Shown: positions 47,101 to 59,200 of the stretch, one piece after another
Position numbering within the stretch: position 1 is the first letter of the stretch
How the letters are laid out: the number at the start of each line of letters is the position of its first letter
Assembly (NCBI GenBank): GCA_902729315.2
Contig: LR746272.1
Location: 8,272,827-8,336,826 of the forward strand
From: Spirodela intermedia
Taxonomy: Eukaryota; Streptophyta; Magnoliopsida; Alismatales; Araceae
Reading direction: 5' to 3'
DNA length: 64,000 bases
Translations under genes and position numbers: made by a program
The notes under the pieces: generated by a model
The model's database searches: none
Seen by the model: only the letters and a program-made list of their open reading frames with translations
Told to the model about the DNA's origin: nothing

Positions 47101-49286
47101 CGATTACCTATTCCCAAGTTACATGCAGTTATTGTGAATTAAACTGGTTAGCAGGCAATATGTTTCAAATGGAGAACGAAAATAAACATAGTCATTTGCA
47201 TTCAATTGGAAGCCTTCCCCTACCTCGACGACAAGACCTATCCACCTCCTCACTCACTCTTTCTTCATCTGAGACTGTTGGAAACAGGGCTCTTTTCTAT
47301 AACCAAAATTTATTGCTAGGATGATGCTCTCAGAAGATCATTATGTACGCTCTTCGAGTTCTTCTTCTTAAGGATTTTAGATTTTTCATGTAAAAACATA
47401 CGGACAAAATAACACTTTCAAAGTGCCACGTTCAGAACAAAGAAACGGAATTCGTTGGACTGAACAGCATGACATGGTTACTGATGAAAAAAATGCATCC
47501 TTCACAGATCAAAACTTTGTGTTGAATAGCCCATTGGTCTCAAAAAGAAAAAAATAATTCATACAACGCAAAATTTGAAATGGAACCCATAGAAATGCAA
47601 TAGATAAAGATATGGTGACTCTAATATATAAAGATATGGAACCCATGCTCAGGCGGCTATACCAAGAAACTTTAAGTTTCCAGAAAGATGACCATACATT
47701 TGTCAAAAGAACTACGAACCTTCCCAATAGAAATGCATCCCAGACATACGAGTCCACAGTGGCTGAAAAGCAGCCAGATAAGGAAGCCCCACTTTTGACC
47801 TTCCTCTGGAAGCTGCATCCATCAGAAGCGTAAAGCGATTGAGTGCAGTCTAACAATGCATCTGAGATCTGATTTAACCTTTATGTGAAAAGAGACTTAC
47901 ACAGCGTCTAGCACTAGCGAACCATAACGTACCAATAACTGTCCAAACCCAAAGAAATGGGTAAAGGAGGAGGACGAGAACCGAAAGCACAGCGATCCTT
48001 CCACAGAATCGAACATATCGTTGCTGCCAACCAAGATCCCTAGAACCGGATTTTCATCAAAGGGGAAGCTGTTGATTGCCAATCATTTTGTATAAAAATA
48101 AAGATGTGTACATTAGCGCTGATACACCTTTCTGCATTATCGAACCATTCCGAAACGGGTGTGACATTCTATTTTGAAATGTTCTATTGGCTTTTCTAAG
48201 GCCCAGAACTGTGGTAACTATAGCACAATGAGATCAATGCTAGGATTGCCATCTATCTGAATCAGTATGTTCCGTTGAATCCTTGAGGGCTGCAAAATCA
48301 TATTGCTAATTTTTTTTAAAGGATCCATAAGCAAGTGATACCGAGTTGGGTACGATTCTCATTAGATGCATCTGTATGATCAAGGAAACTAATATACTTG
48401 ACATTTCCCTGGTCATTCAGTTTCAGCGATATCAGATGGTTATGCTAGAGGAACGTGGTGGCAAAGTTTCAACTTGTCGGATACAGCTGACAACAGATGA
48501 AGCGAGAAGCAATATTTTGCAAAGAAAATAATAGAAATAGGATATCGGATATCAGTACTTACAAGCCCATTCCTGCTGCAAGACCATTGTCAACAAACAT
48601 TAAGAGCCGAAAAATAAAGACTGTTGTATAGTCAACCTGAGATGAACAGATAAAAAAACCGTCACAATTCAAAAAAGTACGAATATCAATGAAAAGCTCA
48701 AATCAGATGTACCCCTGAAAATATACTGAACGAAGAGAAACTTACCACAATCCAGATGTGCAATGGATGCGTGCAGAGATGATAACGCTTCCAATTGATC
48801 GAAACAATGATTCTTAGGTGAATAGGTCAAGGAATTCAGAATACCAAGAGCAATCAAGTTAACGGTAAAACCTGAGCTCGCGACGAACGCGAATGACTAC
48901 GAAATTTTAGCGTGATACAGACAGTATTCGAGTTTTGGTGGGAGAAAGAATGCAAACGTCTGAGAACCTCTTTCGCTTTAGATATCTTGAGATTAAACTT
49001 AATTTTCTAAAAAAGTCATCGACATTGAAACTATCATGGTCCAGACAACCAGAAGGATACACGCTCGTCGCGAGCATAGACAGGAAGAACCCATCGTACC
49101 TGCCATAGTAGAAATATCGCCGATATATAAAGCACTCGAAAGAACCACAATAATATGAACAAATTAATCATACTCCCAAGTTTATAATCGTTTAGTTTCT
49201 CTTTTTTGTAGAGCGTCAGACAAATAACGGGAAATATGAACAAGGATCCCAACTCACCACTTGAAATCGACGCCTCTCATCGCCAT
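44172..49286 (-). CDS. SIS3: SIS3-like RING-H2 E3 ubiquitin ligase, multi-spanning (10 exons)
   Basis: SIS3 (Arabidopsis At3g47990) is a RING E3 ligase that promotes early seedling sugar response. Exons: 49258-49286, 49061-49099, 48746-48812, 48563-48636, 47901-48039, 47720-47812, 45675-45740, 44973-45089, 44766-44879, 44172-44570 (1137 nt, 378 residues). The N-terminus MAMRGVDFKWYDGFFLSMLA and the membrane segments IWIVVDYTTVFIFRLLMFV, VLSVLVLLLYPFLWVWTVIG and GFLIWLLFSHCGLVCLGCI match the family; VDMIRVPDWAFEVAGQELR follows. The RING-H2 domain has Cys234, Cys237, Cys252, His254, His257, Cys260, Cys271 and Cys274, all present. An extended alanine run (near 300) and a Pro/Ala-rich stretch precede the conserved VVDLSPS end. 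Intron 2 has the signals of a U12-type intron. The gene starts about 1 kb from the divergent coiled-coil gene. Confidence 0.96.
45741..47719. other. Intron 6 of the SIS3-like gene
   Basis: This 1.98-kb AT-rich intron has a GTTCGT donor. A 109-codon open frame at 46353-46682 (minus) has no recognised domain. No transposon is seen. Confidence 0.5.
48813..49060 (-). other. U12-type (minor spliceosome) intron 2 of the SIS3-like gene
   Basis: The donor reads GTATCCTTC directly after the exon, matching the U12 5' consensus RTATCCTT. Near the 3' end TTCCTTGAC matches the U12 branch consensus TTCCTTRAY, with its branch A 14 bases before the CTAAG acceptor. There is no strong polypyrimidine tract. 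Exons on both sides are fixed by protein conservation (ATSV/IIVSINW). Confidence 0.88.
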
Positions 49287-50283
49287 TGAACAGGAACCAA
49301 CACTAGAACGCGGGTTCAATCCCAGCAAGGACATCCATTTCTCGAGATCCGACGCGAATAAGATCAAGGCCGTGCGGCGTCCCCCCGAGGCCTGGTGTCA
49401 TCGAAAAATCCAAGCCTCCTCCGCAAGCCGACAGATTGAAGCCGATTTCAACAAGGACCAAGGAGAAAATCGCGACGATAACAAAACAAGGCGAATCAAC
49501 TACAGAGTTGGAAAGGCGACTCAGATACAGCGAAGAACTGGAGAGAGAGAGAGAGAGAGAGAGTATCGGCGTTGTGCGCCGTTTAGGATCCAGGGTCTTA
49601 GCGGGCCGGGTTCACGATGTTGGGCCCTGTTTTGATGTTGATAAAAGCCAGGGCCCAAGAGACTCTCCCACCCCTGAATTGGGAGTATATAAACCCATTT
49701 GGACGCCACTCAGTCCATCCTGCTACCATGCCCACGCGACGAAGGGGAATCACCGGGCCGAGCCTCACCAAACCCGTCGAAAATGGCCCGGAAAGCTGAA
49801 TCCGGCCCGAACCCTCATGCCACAGAGAGAGACAGAGAGATAGAGGAGAGAGAGTGACGCCCGCCGTAGACCAGATTGGGGAATTGAACGGGCGAGATGG
49901 AGAGATGGAATCGGGCCGTGTTGACTGGGATCACCAAGGGCAATATCGTCATGATGACAGGTAAGGGCCCCACGTAGCTTAAACCTCGGGAAAAGTTAGA
50001 GAAGGAAAATGGAAAATTCCGCTGCCTTCCCTTCCTGCGGACTCCGACGGGAAGACTTAGTAGCCTCACGTCCCCTCCTCTACTTCTTCCAGTTCCACAC
50101 ACCAAGAAGGAGATGGCGAGGGACCGGAGCGTTTGCCTCACCTTGTGCTGTGGGAAATTCCCGGGCGTGGACTTTCGCGTCTGATATGGTCGATACGTTG
50201 ATCTCCGTCGCCGCGATCTGAATCTTGAGGGCGCGACCTCGGGCTCTGGGCGGCGGGAAGTGTTTCCTCGTTCGACCTGGGAC
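49287..50283. promoter_or_regulatory. Bidirectional promoter between the SIS3-like and coiled-coil genes
   Basis: The two genes diverge from this interval of about 1 kb. It holds a GA array (49537-49563), many GGGCC/GGCCC motifs (49603-49812; e.g. TTGGGCCC, AGGGCCCAAG), and TATATAAA at 49686-49693, a good TATA element. Shared regulation is possible but not shown. Confidence 0.55.
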
Positions 50284-53200
50284 ATGGGAGCTTATGACTC
50301 GAACAAAAATAAGGAGATTTCCTACGGCAGGGAGGTCCGTTCTCCGTGGAGCGGAGCTGGGGATGGAGTCGGGAACCTGACGGAGAGGATTGGGAGCATG
50401 GGGATCGGCGATTCCCCAATGGATGGTTTAATTCAGGTCATAAGGGCGGTGGAGGACGCCGAGAATCAAATCAAGCAACAGGTAAGACTATCTCAATCCT
50501 GATGCGTAGCTTCCGTCTGGTGTATGTTTCAATTCTGCTGTAATATTTCCTCGGGCACTCATGAACCCTTGACCGTTTGAAGGAGCTTTTTGGTTGTCGC
50601 TATGTGTGAGAAATTTAGACGATAAATGTGAGCCAGAATCGTAATGCTGCCATAACTTGTCTTTTTTTTAGCCCTGAAGAAAAGATTAGCATCTTAGGTT
50701 TGTTATATAAAACGACCGAGTTTGCAGATGTAGTTGGTGCACAGGTCATGGTACTTATTGGAAGAAAGTAGGCATTAGAGGTCTGAAAGGCTGGTGTGAC
50801 TCAGCAGAGACTGTCGTGTAATTTGAGGTAGTTCAATCACAATGACGCATTCGTACCTCTGATGTGAAAAATTGAAACGTTCACATTCTTTGGTTCTTAG
50901 ATTGATCAGATTGAGGACTAGAGAAGATGCACCAGAAAAAAACCATTTTATGGCATACATGACTGTTTCTATTTTGAAATTGAGGTGAATGCCATTGGCC
51001 GGATTAAACCTGGGTTCGTGGCAGGAGGATGGTGGCATCTAACGCTCAGTCGAAGTTATGAAGATAAGGCGTAGGACATATAGTTTAGTCAGGATGAAGC
51101 ACGGAATTACAGTGGGTTTTCTTTTTCGTGAAAAGCTAGGAGCTACCGTCAATTTTGGTAACATGGAGAGAGATGATGCATCTGTATACTCAATGTGTGT
51201 GTACAAATACATGAATGTTGATTCCTTTGAATGATTTTGAAATAGTTTTAAACTTATATGATGCTCTGTACAGGTTATAATCGATAACTTTTACTCTATT
51301 GATTGAAAACTCCTGTAACGGCAAAATAGTACAATAACCTTGTTTCCTATCCTTCAGTGGCTATCCAAGTAGATCCATTCTTTCACTATGAAGACTGAAA
51401 GCAGATGGACGAAATTTGAATTTACTGTCATAACAAGTGCAAAGACTGAAATCTATCACTGCAGACTAAGTTAAAAAGCGAACAGCTTGAGAAACACAAT
51501 ATGAAGAGCTTCATTTGATAATTCTGTCGTCAGGTTAAATGAGAATGTAGATGATGATTTTTTTTTAAACATTTTATATCATAAAATAGTGTCCGTCATT
51601 AGGCTTCAGAACATGATTATCTCTAGCTGCAACATGCCTGTCACTTACAGATTTTTCTGCCCCAAGATTAGTACACAATAGCATTTAGAAAGTCTTGGGT
51701 TACTACAACTAGAACAATATATAGGCTTAAATTTTTGTCCATCATGGATCCCTTGTCAGTTGAGTTTCTCATTGTAATGCTTGTTCTTGCATGTCTTGCC
51801 TTGTTGCGCCAATGCATCCTTTCTTTCATTTCCTGTTGTTGGTTCTTTTCTTTCCCTGTATTGTGTCTTGTCTACACATGTGTCCTTTCCCTGTTTTTTG
51901 GTGTTGTTTGGCTAGTGCCCTTGATTCTGTTAATGAGGTTTGAAATCCTGCAAAGTGTGAACATCATCTACCTCTATGAGTGTTGTTGGGGTTAGTCGTC
52001 GTAATAAATAAATGATCTATACATGACAAGTGCACCATTACAATTCGATTTTCCTTGTAGTGCTGCTTGTTGTCGCCTCTTTTGCTTGGGGTTGTGCATG
52101 CAACTCTCCTTTAGTCTTCTTTCCTTGTTTCTGCTCCTTCTATTTGTCCAGGTGCTTCCTTCCGACCTCGTCTTGCTGTGAGTCCTCTACATATTCCTCA
52201 TCAACCTTGCAAGATGGAAAAACACGCCCCTCTGTTCTTCTCTCAATTATTGCAGTGATTACTCTTCGTCCTTCGGAGATTTCTCCTATTGCTGGTGATG
52301 GTTATTTGTTGCGCCATCTTACGTACATCTGTCCCCCTTTTTCAAAGTTTGTAGATGCTACGGGGTGCTATCAGTAGCTCCTTCAGAGACCGATATTCCC
52401 TGTATGACTCATTTAAAAGATCTTGATTAGCTGAGCAGTCGGTAGGGCGTTGCCTTCTTGATATTGTTGTTCAATACGTTGAATGTCTTGAACCCGTGCT
52501 ATTATTTGATTCCACCATTTCCTGAGTCTCCATTGGTGGCATTTGTTTTATAGCACCATTTGAACCAAGACCTTTGAGTCAAATTCAACCCATATTTGCA
52601 TAAGGTTGAGCCGCTTACATAGGATGAGGCCATCTGCTGGCGCGTTGCACTCAACCTCCATGTTAGTGCCATAATTATAACTTTCGAAAATGCTAAAATG
52701 ATATGTCCATTGCTATCACAGATGATTCCACCTCCACCCGCTTAACCTAGATTGCCTCGTGAGGCCCCATCTATGTTTAATTTCACTTGATGCATGGGTG
52801 GAGGGGTCCATTTTATAAGTTGGTATGATCCATGATTCTGAATTTTCCCCACAACCAAGCCCCAACCAGCTAGTAGTGTCGCTTCATCCCTAGTTGTAAG
52901 TCTACAGGGCAGAACTACTGAATCTAATCCAGCCACCCACAATTTACATCTATGGGTGATGAAAGCAGGCTGGTACTCTTTTCCGGCCATCTTTACTAGA
53001 TTTCTCCCTTTCTATATTTCCCATGGCATGCAGCCGAATGTCGTTCTCCTATTATTTTTGCCTTCAGTTCTCTCATTTTCTTCTTAAGAAAAACTCACTC
53101 CATTCTCGAAATGTTCTTGACCCCTGTCTAGTTAAGTCTACTTGCATAGGAACCAAAACCAGCACACAACCACCCATTCGATCTCAAAGAACAAGTGATC

Positions 53201-56200
53201 TAAAGTCTCAACTTGCGGATTGGTTGGGCAACAGCAACATTTTGAAGGTAATTGGACTCCTAACTGCCATAGATTTGCATCCATAGGTAGTGTGTCTTTC
53301 ATTAGCCTCCAGAGGAAGAATGATAACTTGGACGGAGTGGCTAATCCCAAATCGCCCTACCCCATGAATGTATAATTCTCCTCGTCCTAAGTTGATTCCA
53401 GGCTGATTTAATGGAAAATTGCCGTCTTTGGTTAGTGACCAGATAGATTAAACCTTTTCGTCAGAATCTGGATTTGCATCTCTGAAATTTCCTCAATAAT
53501 TTTACCATTCACTCTGAATCAAGCAAGAAAAGGTTTCCAATCTGATTGGAATAGCTGTCTCACCTGAAAATTTGGGTACTGTCCTTGGTAACCAGTGATA
53601 TCAGCTTGCAAGCCCGCTCCTGATCAGTTGTTCTACCACACGTTAAACCTCCCCTCTTTTATGTGCCATCTAATTCGGAGTTTCATGTCTATCTAGGCTG
53701 TTTGTAGCTTTCTTAACCTAGTAGGACCCTTAATGTTGTTACATGTGTTAGGCCAGGGTCCTTATTTTGCTTGAATAAGATTCGTCCATAATGAATCGCT
53801 ATTATGGATCCACCATGTCTTCTTCATCCTGCAAATCCTCATTTGCTCTCTTATGTTCCTTATGCCTAGACCTCCTTCGTCCACAGGGCAGCATGTGTCC
53901 TTCTATGAAACCCAATGCCTCTTCCTACAATCAAATGACCTTGTTCATAAAAAAATAGCCATGATTCTATCTAATCTATCAATAATCCATAGTGGGATGT
54001 CATAAACCGAAATCAAATGAATTGGCACGCTATTATGTACGTATTTAACTAGTGTAAGTCCTCTTCCAGGGCGTAGGAATTTAGCTTTCCAGCCATCTAC
54101 TTTGCCACTAATCTTTGATAGCAAATCTTCGAAATAATGTTGTTCTAAAATTCGCTTGTAAATTGGACATCGAAGGTATTTGAAAGGTAGTGATCCTTGT
54201 TGGAAATCGGTATAAATGCGCATTATCCTTGACCTTCTAGGACTAGCTTTTGATGCTGTAAAGAAACAGCTTTTGTGTGCACCAATATTCTGCCATGATA
54301 TCCCCTCATATTTCTGGAGAAAATTCATGAAATTTTTCATTTTTCCCACCATTTAGGAACATGATTCTGTCCTCAGCAAATAAACAATGAGAAATCTTTT
54401 GGCATCCCTTCTTGGTATAGAATGATTCTATAGTGCCCTTCAAATATAGTCTCTTAGTCCTCTACTAGGGCGGGGGAAAGTGGGTCTCCCTGTCGGAGGT
54501 CTCTGCTGGCTGTGGAGAAATCTGTCGAAGATCCATCTATGAGTAGGAAAAAATTGTTAAAACTAATACATGTCCTCACGAATCCTATCCATTATTCACA
54601 AAATCCAAATTTTCGTAGCACCTCAAGGAAGAAACTCCACTCCTGATGATCATATGCCTTCTCCATGTCTATTTTAATGATTAGATTGGACCCCCGGATC
54701 TTATAGTTTAATGATTGTGTCATTTCATGGACTACGGCAACATTCTCTTGTATGAGTCTTCCTTTCACGAAGGCTCATTGTTCCCTAGAGATCAACATTG
54801 GGAGTATTACACCCGATCTTTGATTCATCTTTTTCGCTATCACCTTGTAACATACGCTACATAGGCTGATAAGGCGAAAGTTAGTGAAAGATAAGGGAAC
54901 CTTCTTAGGGATTAAAGCAAGGAAGGATGCTGTCCAGGGTCTTTGTGAAGAACTCCCCCACTGCTGCACAAAGATCCTCCCCTACAATGTTCCAGCAAAC
55001 CATATAGAATCGGGCAGAGAATCTGTCTCGTCCAAGTGTGCTGTCACCTTTCATGCTAAACACTATTTGTTTAATCTCCTCATTATCAGGTGGAGCACAG
55101 AGAATGATTAAATTCCTGACTAATCAAGTGAGGTTCAATAGGTCATGGTTTGCGTCCACTGATTCTGACATTAAGAGTTCAGAAAATACTTTTTGCCCAC
55201 TCGTTTCATGTCTTCTATTTTTCCTCCAAATTCTTTTCGGATCTCCTCAAAATAGTTCACCCTTCTTCTGTCCTTAATGGCTGCATGGAAAAATTTTGAG
55301 TTTTGATCTCCCTCTTTTAACCAATGGATGATGACTTATTGCTTCTCGAGGATAGTTTAAATGGATCTGTGCGAGATTGTGGAATAACAAGTCTTATTGT
55401 AGACTTTAGGACGTGGCAATCTTGAATTTTAGAGCAACCATGGATTTATGAAGTTTGGATTCAGAAGTTGAATGCTTATTGGTGAATCTCAGATGTCAAT
55501 ATGCCCACGGAAAAAAAAACGGACACCTAGTTACTATGACCACCGAATTGCGTGAAAAATTCGTGGCAGTAGGTTTGACAACAGCACTATTAATTTGTGA
55601 ACAACCCACCACAGGACTGTGTCTATAGCTTGTCGTGAGAAATTGATCTTCAGTGTCTGCTAGGCTTCAGAAACTTCCAGAGACGTTTAAAGATGCCTTT
55701 CATCGCAGATGGGAAAATTCAAGAGTAATCCTCATGGAGTGTTATTTCAAACTTTTTGCAAGGAAAGGATTTGCATGCCTATTAATTAAGCCTTAGGATT
55801 CATTTTCCGTCCAATGTAGTTTTCTGTGTGGAAGTCTAGTTATGGCGCCTAATGAGAACATTGTAGTTCTTGATGCGAGTATCGAATGAGAGGCAAGCAT
55901 TGTGCGCACATTTGTGATATTAGTCATCTATTAATGAAGGTGTAAATTATTGATTCTATGTTTGGATAAGGTGAAAAATGTGGTTTTGTTGAGGGAGCAT
56001 ATGGTGAATTTGGATGCAGTGTTTCATGTGTTTGACTTCCTGGAATATAACCGAGAATTGAGCCAAATCTACTAACAAATGTGGAGCTTATGTAACAGCA
56101 TCATAGTCTGCTAGGAAATGTGGGGGTTAGGTAATGGCATACCATTTTTTGTCATTTATGTTGTTCCTGTTTATGAAGTCCTGTAGTGGGTGATGGCATC

Positions 56201-59200
56201 TCATCAAATTTGTAATTTGTATGGGGTTTTGAATTGCTTGTTGCTTCCACTGTTATTCTCCTTTTTTAGGAAATCCTTCTAATAGACTACATTCCTTCCT
56301 AGGGTTCAATCTATGCAACTCATGCTGATACTTGTTGGGGTACTCGATGTTACTAATTACATGATTTTTTGGCAAACTGTCTTGTCTTTATTTTTCAGAT
56401 CTCGTCTTTTCATATCTAGGTGTTCTTTTCTACGTTATTGATTTTTGTGACGTGTGTAGTCATCTGAGCAATTAGGGATCGCTAGAGGGTCGTATATCTC
56501 GGGACTCAAGTGAACAAACATAAAAGGTGCCTATCTTGTCACCTTAATGCGTGCAAACCCTTGTCTGTCACCTCGATCATTCTTTTATTCTAATTCAATT
56601 CGACTAAATATTGATATAAGTTCCTAATGAATCTATACATTCATAAAGCACTCACTTGACCATGAAAATGGTATAGATAAAAAAATAGTTTAATAAATAT
56701 CACATTATAAATTATTGGAAATGTGGAAAAGCTTACAGATTGGATGAGTCATGCTTTACTTTACCTTTGGGTATTGGCCTATTTTGATAAATTTTAACTA
56801 GGAAAATGTGAACTAGGATTATGAAGTTCTTAATCAGTGGTACAAGGATGTCTTCGTGATGGTATAAAATATGTTTCTCCAATAGTAAAACGATCACTTT
56901 GTATGGACTAGAGTTAGTTTGGGGCATTAGTATAACAGTGATATGGACCATGGTGCTTCAGAATCGCAAAGGTGTGTTTAATTCGGAGCCTTGATTTTCG
57001 CTGTCATGTTGATGTATAATAAATTAATTTACATTGATTTTAAAAGCTTCCTTTGCTGAATAGTCTCATTTTTGGATATCTTTTGGTGTATTAAGATGGG
57101 ACTGTATCCTTTGCATCTCCTCCGAGTAAAGGCATTTTGATCATGTTAACATCGTCTTGCTATGTTTTCTCAGCTGGAAGAGAATAACAAGCTGCGGGAT
57201 GAACTTAAGCAGAAGACATGTGAACTTGAGAAATATGTACGTTCCATTGATCCGTTTAATAATGTCCTGGGCTATTGCTTATCAATAATAGTATGAATCT
57301 CATAGGATTATTTATGATCTTTCTTGTTGTTAATGAGCAAAGTGGATCCATAGGCGTCCTTGGAACAGGGGAGAGAATAAGAAAAAAAAAACCCATTTAT
57401 TAAGATGTTCTTCTTGAAATTGAACTTAGATATTATGTAATTTGATTTTTTTTCATCTCGCTAATATCCATCGTATTGCATGGAAATAGGTTCAAGTTAT
57501 CTATTCAATTATTGTTATAACTTATTTAAAAATATCCATTCAGCAGCCTATCCTGGAGTTAATTTTTTGAATTATTGTTTGCAATCATGTCGAATTTTTG
57601 GGTTGATTGGCTTAGCCTTAATTTGTATCACATTGGATAGGTCAAGCGGATTCTGGGGAAGGCTATGCCCCTTTAACGAGAATAGCATCTATACGGCACC
57701 TCAGTCATCCTTGAACTTTTCTAAACATTTATTGTTGAACCAATGTTTAGGTGCATGGATTCTTACTTTTGAAACGCTATCTGTGTTTTGAATGAGTCCC
57801 TATTACCACATACTCGTGAATATCCTAAGAAAATGCATGTGGTAGTGCTTTTCAGGATTAACGAGCTCCTTGTACAAAGTTTTTGTACTAGACACTGTAG
57901 AAGATACGCTTAACTACAGCACACAGAAGACAAAATCAAATTATTCATAATTACAAAAAGTTCTCATACCCTTTAAACATGTAGGGTTTGACTTCAAAGA
58001 TAGTTATGTTGATGTCTCACTAAATAGCCCAAAGAATCTAGAGCAACTTAATTTTCCATCTCCTTTGGATGCTCAAAATTGATTGTACCTTCATGGTTAT
58101 TGCTTCTTCCGTCCTGGATGCTGCCAGCATATCCCGTATACCGTGGCTTTACATTAATTAAATCTCACGGGAGAAATAACATCCTGAAAGAAATGTTCCA
58201 AGCTTTCCTCTTCCTGTCCTCAAAAGCGGCATGCAATGTAATGGTATTCACAAATAGAGCTAGCCTATCTCATGTAATAACCTCTCAACAGGAGCCTCCA
58301 TTTTTTTTTCTGCTCCTTCGGTGGGGATGGGAGTTTCCTGACTTCAGAGGATACCAGATGCCTAGTGTCTCTGACTGCAATGGTTTGATATGCTGACTTC
58401 ACTTACAATCTTCATCCTTTCACCCATTTCCATCTTCATTCGCCTGCTGTACACATAGATGGTATCTTTCTTGCGTTACAATCTTGATAGGTCTTCCAGT
58501 CACCAAATCCCTCCTTGCCTGAGATTTCTTCCACCACTGTCCTACTGCCTCAATATCAAGGGCCTTTGCAGCAGTAATACGAGAGTCTTATGCTTGATGA
58601 ATTTTTTTTTTCACTGAAAGCTATGTTCTCACCCAAGTTTTCTTTCGAGAATAGTGATTGCCAATGGTCTCTATCGGCAATCATCCCATTTACGATGATT
58701 GCCAATTGTCCCTACCGGCAACCATCTTTGGTGCATAGGATCTGTCTCTCTCTATACACTGGAAATGTTGCCTGTAATAGCAAGTAATTTGTCCTAGATC
58801 GTAGTAGTAGTTATGAAAACCACCACAGATCATGGCCTTCCATCCCTGGTTTGAAATTTTCATCGATACTGGCTGTTCCAAGTTATAATCCCTAGTGCTG
58901 ATCCCCAGATCTCTGTTGTCTTTTTGCTTACATATTGTTCCCCACGTGTTGTTCTCTACTTCTGTGACTATTCTCACACCTAAAAGGCTACCCTCTATAG
59001 CTTCAAATCTCTTTGATACCGTCTTGGGTGTTCTGAATAAGGATAAATAATGGATCAACAGGTTCGACAGCATTGTCTTACAAGGAGCAAGCTCCCATTT
59101 ATTAGACAAGAACTTAAATTTTCAACCTGCCATCCGCCTTTCCCAACTCTGCAATATCTTTTCGTCCTACGATGCAATATTCATGTTGCAAAGTTCTTTT

